Assembly: GCA_963724975.1 (NCBI GenBank)
Contig: CAVRXB010000008.1
Location: 372,001 to 436,000 of the forward strand
Reading direction: 5' to 3'
Origin: CAIWHR01 sp963724975
Lineage (GTDB): Bacteria > Pseudomonadota > Gammaproteobacteria > Burkholderiales > Casimicrobiaceae
DNA length: 64,000 bases
The notes under the pieces are model-generated. The model was not told the origin of the DNA. It did not search any database and saw nothing but the letters and a program-made list of their open reading frames with translations. Positions within the stretch are counted from its first letter, which is position 1. The number at the start of each line of letters is the position of its first letter. Both the position numbers and the translations under genes were made by a program. This document shows, piece by piece, positions 61,884 through 64,000 of this stretch.

Positions 61884-63218
61884 TTAACAGTCGACGACGT
61901 TGACGGCCAATCCCCCCAGCGAGCTTTCCTTGTACCGACCCATCATGGTCTGACCTTTCTCGCCCATGGTCCTGACTGCGACGTCGAGACCGATGCGCGG
62001 CGGATCAGGCACGCGCAACGCCAACCGCGCAGACTCGACCGCATGCGCCGCCGCCGCGGCGTTGCGCGCAATGCAGGGGTCCTGTACGAGCCCGCCGATC
62101 GGATCGCAGGCGAGTCCGATGAACGGCTCGAGCGCGCGCTCGGCGGCATAGAGCAGTTGTCGATTGCTGGCGCTGTTCGCCGCGGCCAACCCTGCCGCGG
62201 CCATCGCGCACGCGACGCCGACTTCGCCCTGGCAGCCCGTGTGCTTGAGACCGTTCGTCCGCAGCAGCTGGCCGACGGCGGCCGCGGCCAGGAGGAATGT
62301 GACCGAACCATCGTCGCCGGCGAGCGGATGCATGGACCGCCATTGATGCAGCACGGCCGCAACAGGACCCGCTGAACCGTTCGACGGCGCTGCCACGACG
62401 CGACCGCCGGCGGCATTCTCCTCAGCGACCGCAGTCGCGAACACGGCAGCCCATGCCGCCAATCCCGGATCGGTGCCGGCTATCGCGGCCGCCTGCGTCG
62501 CGGCGCGTCTCGGTCTGCCTCCTGGAAGGGTTCCGACGGTCGCGAGTCCGCGCTCGACAGCGTTGCGCATCGACGCGGCAAAATGTAGCAGCCCGGCTCG
62601 CACTTCGCCCGGACTGCGCAGCGCGAGTTCGTTGATGCGGGCCATGTCGGCGATCTTCTTGCCGTGCGACTGGCCTTGCGCGAGCAGTTCGTCCGCCGTG
62701 GCAAACGTATATGGCACACGAATCGTCGACCGCGTTTGTGACGCCTCCCCGTCCTCGACGATTTCGCCGTCACCGGTCGAGAAATAGAGATGTGTCGCCA
62801 GCGTCTCGCCACGCGCATTGCGCGCGGTGAAACGCATCGCGTTGCTGTGCTGCGCAAACGCCTTGTCGACATGGAACAGCATGTCCGTCGTCGGATCGAA
62901 CGGAATGCGCTCGGTGCCGTTCAGTGCGAGCTGGCCCTCGGCGCCGATGCGCGCCGAGCGCGCGCCGAGCGCGCGCGGGTCGACGGCGTCGGGAGCGTCG
63001 CCGCAAAGGCCCGCGAGGATCGCCCGATCAGTCCCCTGATCGCGTCCATTGCACGCAATTGAACCGTACAAATCAATGTGGACGCGACGAGCCTGGTAAA
63101 AAACTCCGTCGGCTTCGAGCGTGTGGACGAAACGTCGCGCGGCGCGCATCGGTCCGGTGGTGTGGGCGGACGATGGGCCCAATCCGATGCGGTACAAATC
63201 GAACGCGCTGACGAACAT
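61884..63218 (-). CDS. sdaA: L-serine ammonia-lyase, iron-sulfur type
   Basis: A 444-residue enzyme starting after GGAGGATCGGGGG. The N-terminal beta domain (SAFDLYRIGLGPSSAHTTGPM) and the C-terminal alpha domain are in one chain, as in SdaA. Cysteines for the 4Fe-4S cluster are in TGCQGEVGVACAMAAAGL and ACDPIGGLVQDPCIARNA. It deaminates L-serine to pyruvate and ammonia in the cytoplasm. Length and motifs are complete. It follows the aceK gene on the same strand, after a 193-base gap. Confidence 0.95.
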   Translation of the reverse strand: MFVSAFDLYRIGLGPSSAHTTGPMRAARRFVHTLEADGVFYQARRVHIDLYGSIACNGRDQGTDRAILAGLCGDAPDAVDPRALGARSARIGAEGQLALNGTERIPFDPTTDMLFHVDKAFAQHSNAMRFTARNARGETLATHLYFSTGDGEIVEDGEASQTRSTIRVPYTFATADELLAQGQSHGKKIADMARINELALRSPGEVRAGLLHFAASMRNAVERGLATVGTLPGGRPRRAATQAAAIAGTDPGLAAWAAVFATAVAEENAAGGRVVAAPSNGSAGPVAAVLHQWRSMHPLAGDDGSVTFLLAAAAVGQLLRTNGLKHTGCQGEVGVACAMAAAGLAAANSASNRQLLYAAERALEPFIGLACDPIGGLVQDPCIARNAAAAAHAVESARLALRVPDPPRIGLDVAVRTMGEKGQTMMGRYKESSLGGLAVNVVDC

Positions 63219-63411
63219 CCCCCGATCCTCCTTCGCCGTTCGTTACTGCTTGCGGTCGTTCCGCATCGCTGCGTGCGGTTGCATCAAGTATCAACGCAAG
63301 CGATGCGAAATTGTGGTTCAAAGCGGAAGATCGGTTGGAACGTCCCGCCGAACGGCAGTCATGCCAACGGCATGCAAACCAGTTGTCGGCTACAAGAACC
63401 GAGGAGTTTCG

Positions 63412-64000
63412 TTACCGGACGGTGTGCGTGAACCGTTCACTCGACGGATACGACAGCACTTCCACCTGCCGGCCGGTGCGGATCTCGCTCTGCATCGCCT
63501 GCCACCATGACGCATCGAGCAGGTCAGCGTGCGCGGCGACAAAGCACTCGCGGGTGCGCGTGTCGGTCAGCAGGAAGGTCGCAAACTCCTCCGGAAAAAT
63601 GTCCTGCGGCCCGACGCCGTACCAGACTTCGTCCGACATGTCGTCCCAGCCGGGGGGTGGCGGCGGAATCCGGCGGAAATTGCAATCGGCGAGATATTCG
63701 ATTTCGTCATAGTCGTAGAACACCACGCGCCCAAAGCGCGTCACGCCGAAATTCTTGAACAGCAGGTCGCCGGCGAAGATGTTGACGGCGGCAAGCTCCT
63801 TCAGCGCGCTTCCATACTCCCGCATCGCGTGGGCGCGCTGCCTGTCGTCGGCCCGCTCGAGGTACAGGTTGAGCGGGGTGACGCGGCGCTCGATGTAGAG
63901 ATGCTTCACGATGATGTGATCACCGTCGAACTCGACCACGGACGGCGCCACCGCCGTCAGCTCGGCGACAAGCTCATCGGAAAATCGCGCGCGCGGAAAC
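63412..64000 (-). CDS. aceK: Isocitrate dehydrogenase kinase/phosphatase, C-terminal part
   Basis: The gene is cut by the window edge: its 5' part lies beyond base 64000 and the C-terminal 195 residues or so are present. Landmarks are DGDHIIVKHLYIERRVTPLN, LKELAAVNIFAGDLLFKNFG, VTRFGRVVFYDYDEIEYLAD and GPQDIFPEEFATFLL, which form the AceK kinase lobe and end. AceK phosphorylates and dephosphorylates isocitrate dehydrogenase, switching carbon into the glyoxylate bypass. No aceA or aceB genes are in the window. The kept catalytic-loop Asp and Asn (NIFAGDLLFKN) suggest it is functional. Confidence 0.95.
   Translation of the reverse strand, partial: FPRARFSDELVAELTAVAPSVVEFDGDHIIVKHLYIERRVTPLNLYLERADDRQRAHAMREYGSALKELAAVNIFAGDLLFKNFGVTRFGRVVFYDYDEIEYLADCNFRRIPPPPPGWDDMSDEVWYGVGPQDIFPEEFATFLLTDTRTRECFVAAHADLLDASWWQAMQSEIRTGRQVEVLSYPSSERFTHTVR

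Noticed and set aside
1..64000. tRNA, rRNA, riboswitch, prophage or biosynthetic cluster
   Set aside because: No cloverleaf, rRNA core or known riboswitch core was recognised by eye, and there are no phage structural or assembly-line genes. A search with tRNAscan-SE or Infernal would be decisive; a hit would overturn this.

Overview
The window is GC-rich and densely coded, with short intergenic gaps and no rRNA, tRNA, CRISPR or phage genes that I can see. The gene content points to a betaproteobacterium, probably Burkholderiales-like: isocitrate dehydrogenase kinase/phosphatase (AceK), malic enzyme fused to a phosphotransacetylase domain, an ETF/acyl-CoA dehydrogenase set, acetoacetate-CoA ligase, a TAXI-type TRAP transporter and PsiF. 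It is mostly chromosomal housekeeping and catabolic sequence. One small mobile-element island lies at 32.4-35.1 kb.

Layout. 0-7.5 kb: a tetratricopeptide-like fragment, a GNAT acetyltransferase, a cupin, a frameshifted Tat-exported amidohydrolase, a large FecR-like protein with Trp-rich and Pro-rich regions, a DUF3313 protein and the wreck of a GlcG/HbpS gene. 7.5-11.1 kb: etfB, etfA (frameshifted) and an acyl-CoA dehydrogenase. 11.1-18 kb, minus strand: a secreted protein (frameshifted) and an Fe3+-type ABC transporter with two paralogous binding proteins, a fused permease and an ATPase; a 99-bp tandem repeat sits between binding protein and permease. 18-22.5 kb: ROK kinase, a 179-bp palindromic MITE-like element, a di-heme peroxidase, a small conserved protein, an XRE regulator and a lipoprotein with a clear terminator. 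22.9-28.1 kb: ETF-ubiquinone oxidoreductase (frameshifted), a thioesterase, acetoacetate-CoA ligase and a CobD/CbiB-family membrane protein. 28.1-31.6 kb: rsgA, phhB, a cytochrome c, an M48 protease and orn, several linked by 4-bp overlaps.

31.8-35.2 kb: an SRPBCC protein, then the island: two 221-bp MITE-like elements in direct orientation with IS30-like inverted ends, bracketing an IS3-family (IS407-group) insertion sequence and an orphan one-TM protein. 35.2-44.8 kb: malic enzyme, a cyclase-domain/TPR protein, an O-methyltransferase, a Nudix hydrolase, a TAXI/TRAP importer and a DUF962 protein. 44.8-51.2 kb, minus strand: threonine ammonia-lyase, phosphomannomutase/phosphoglucomutase, a YheT-like hydrolase, a CYTH-CHAD protein and DAHP synthase. 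51.4-64 kb: PsiF, a BON lipoprotein, RlmI, a VIT-type metal transporter, an aldo/keto reductase, an S9 peptidase, a DksA-like zinc finger protein, Hsp20, a KTSC protein, a peptide-type binding protein, a MliC-like lipoprotein, serine ammonia-lyase and the 3' part of aceK.

Four conserved genes each carry one single-base indel. Correcting it restores an intact frame in every case, and a normal family length in both ETF genes, so base-level sequence error is more likely than four independent decays. No obviously new multi-gene system is present. The most unusual signals are the three repeat families (179 bp, 221 bp, 99 bp) and their placement relative to genes.
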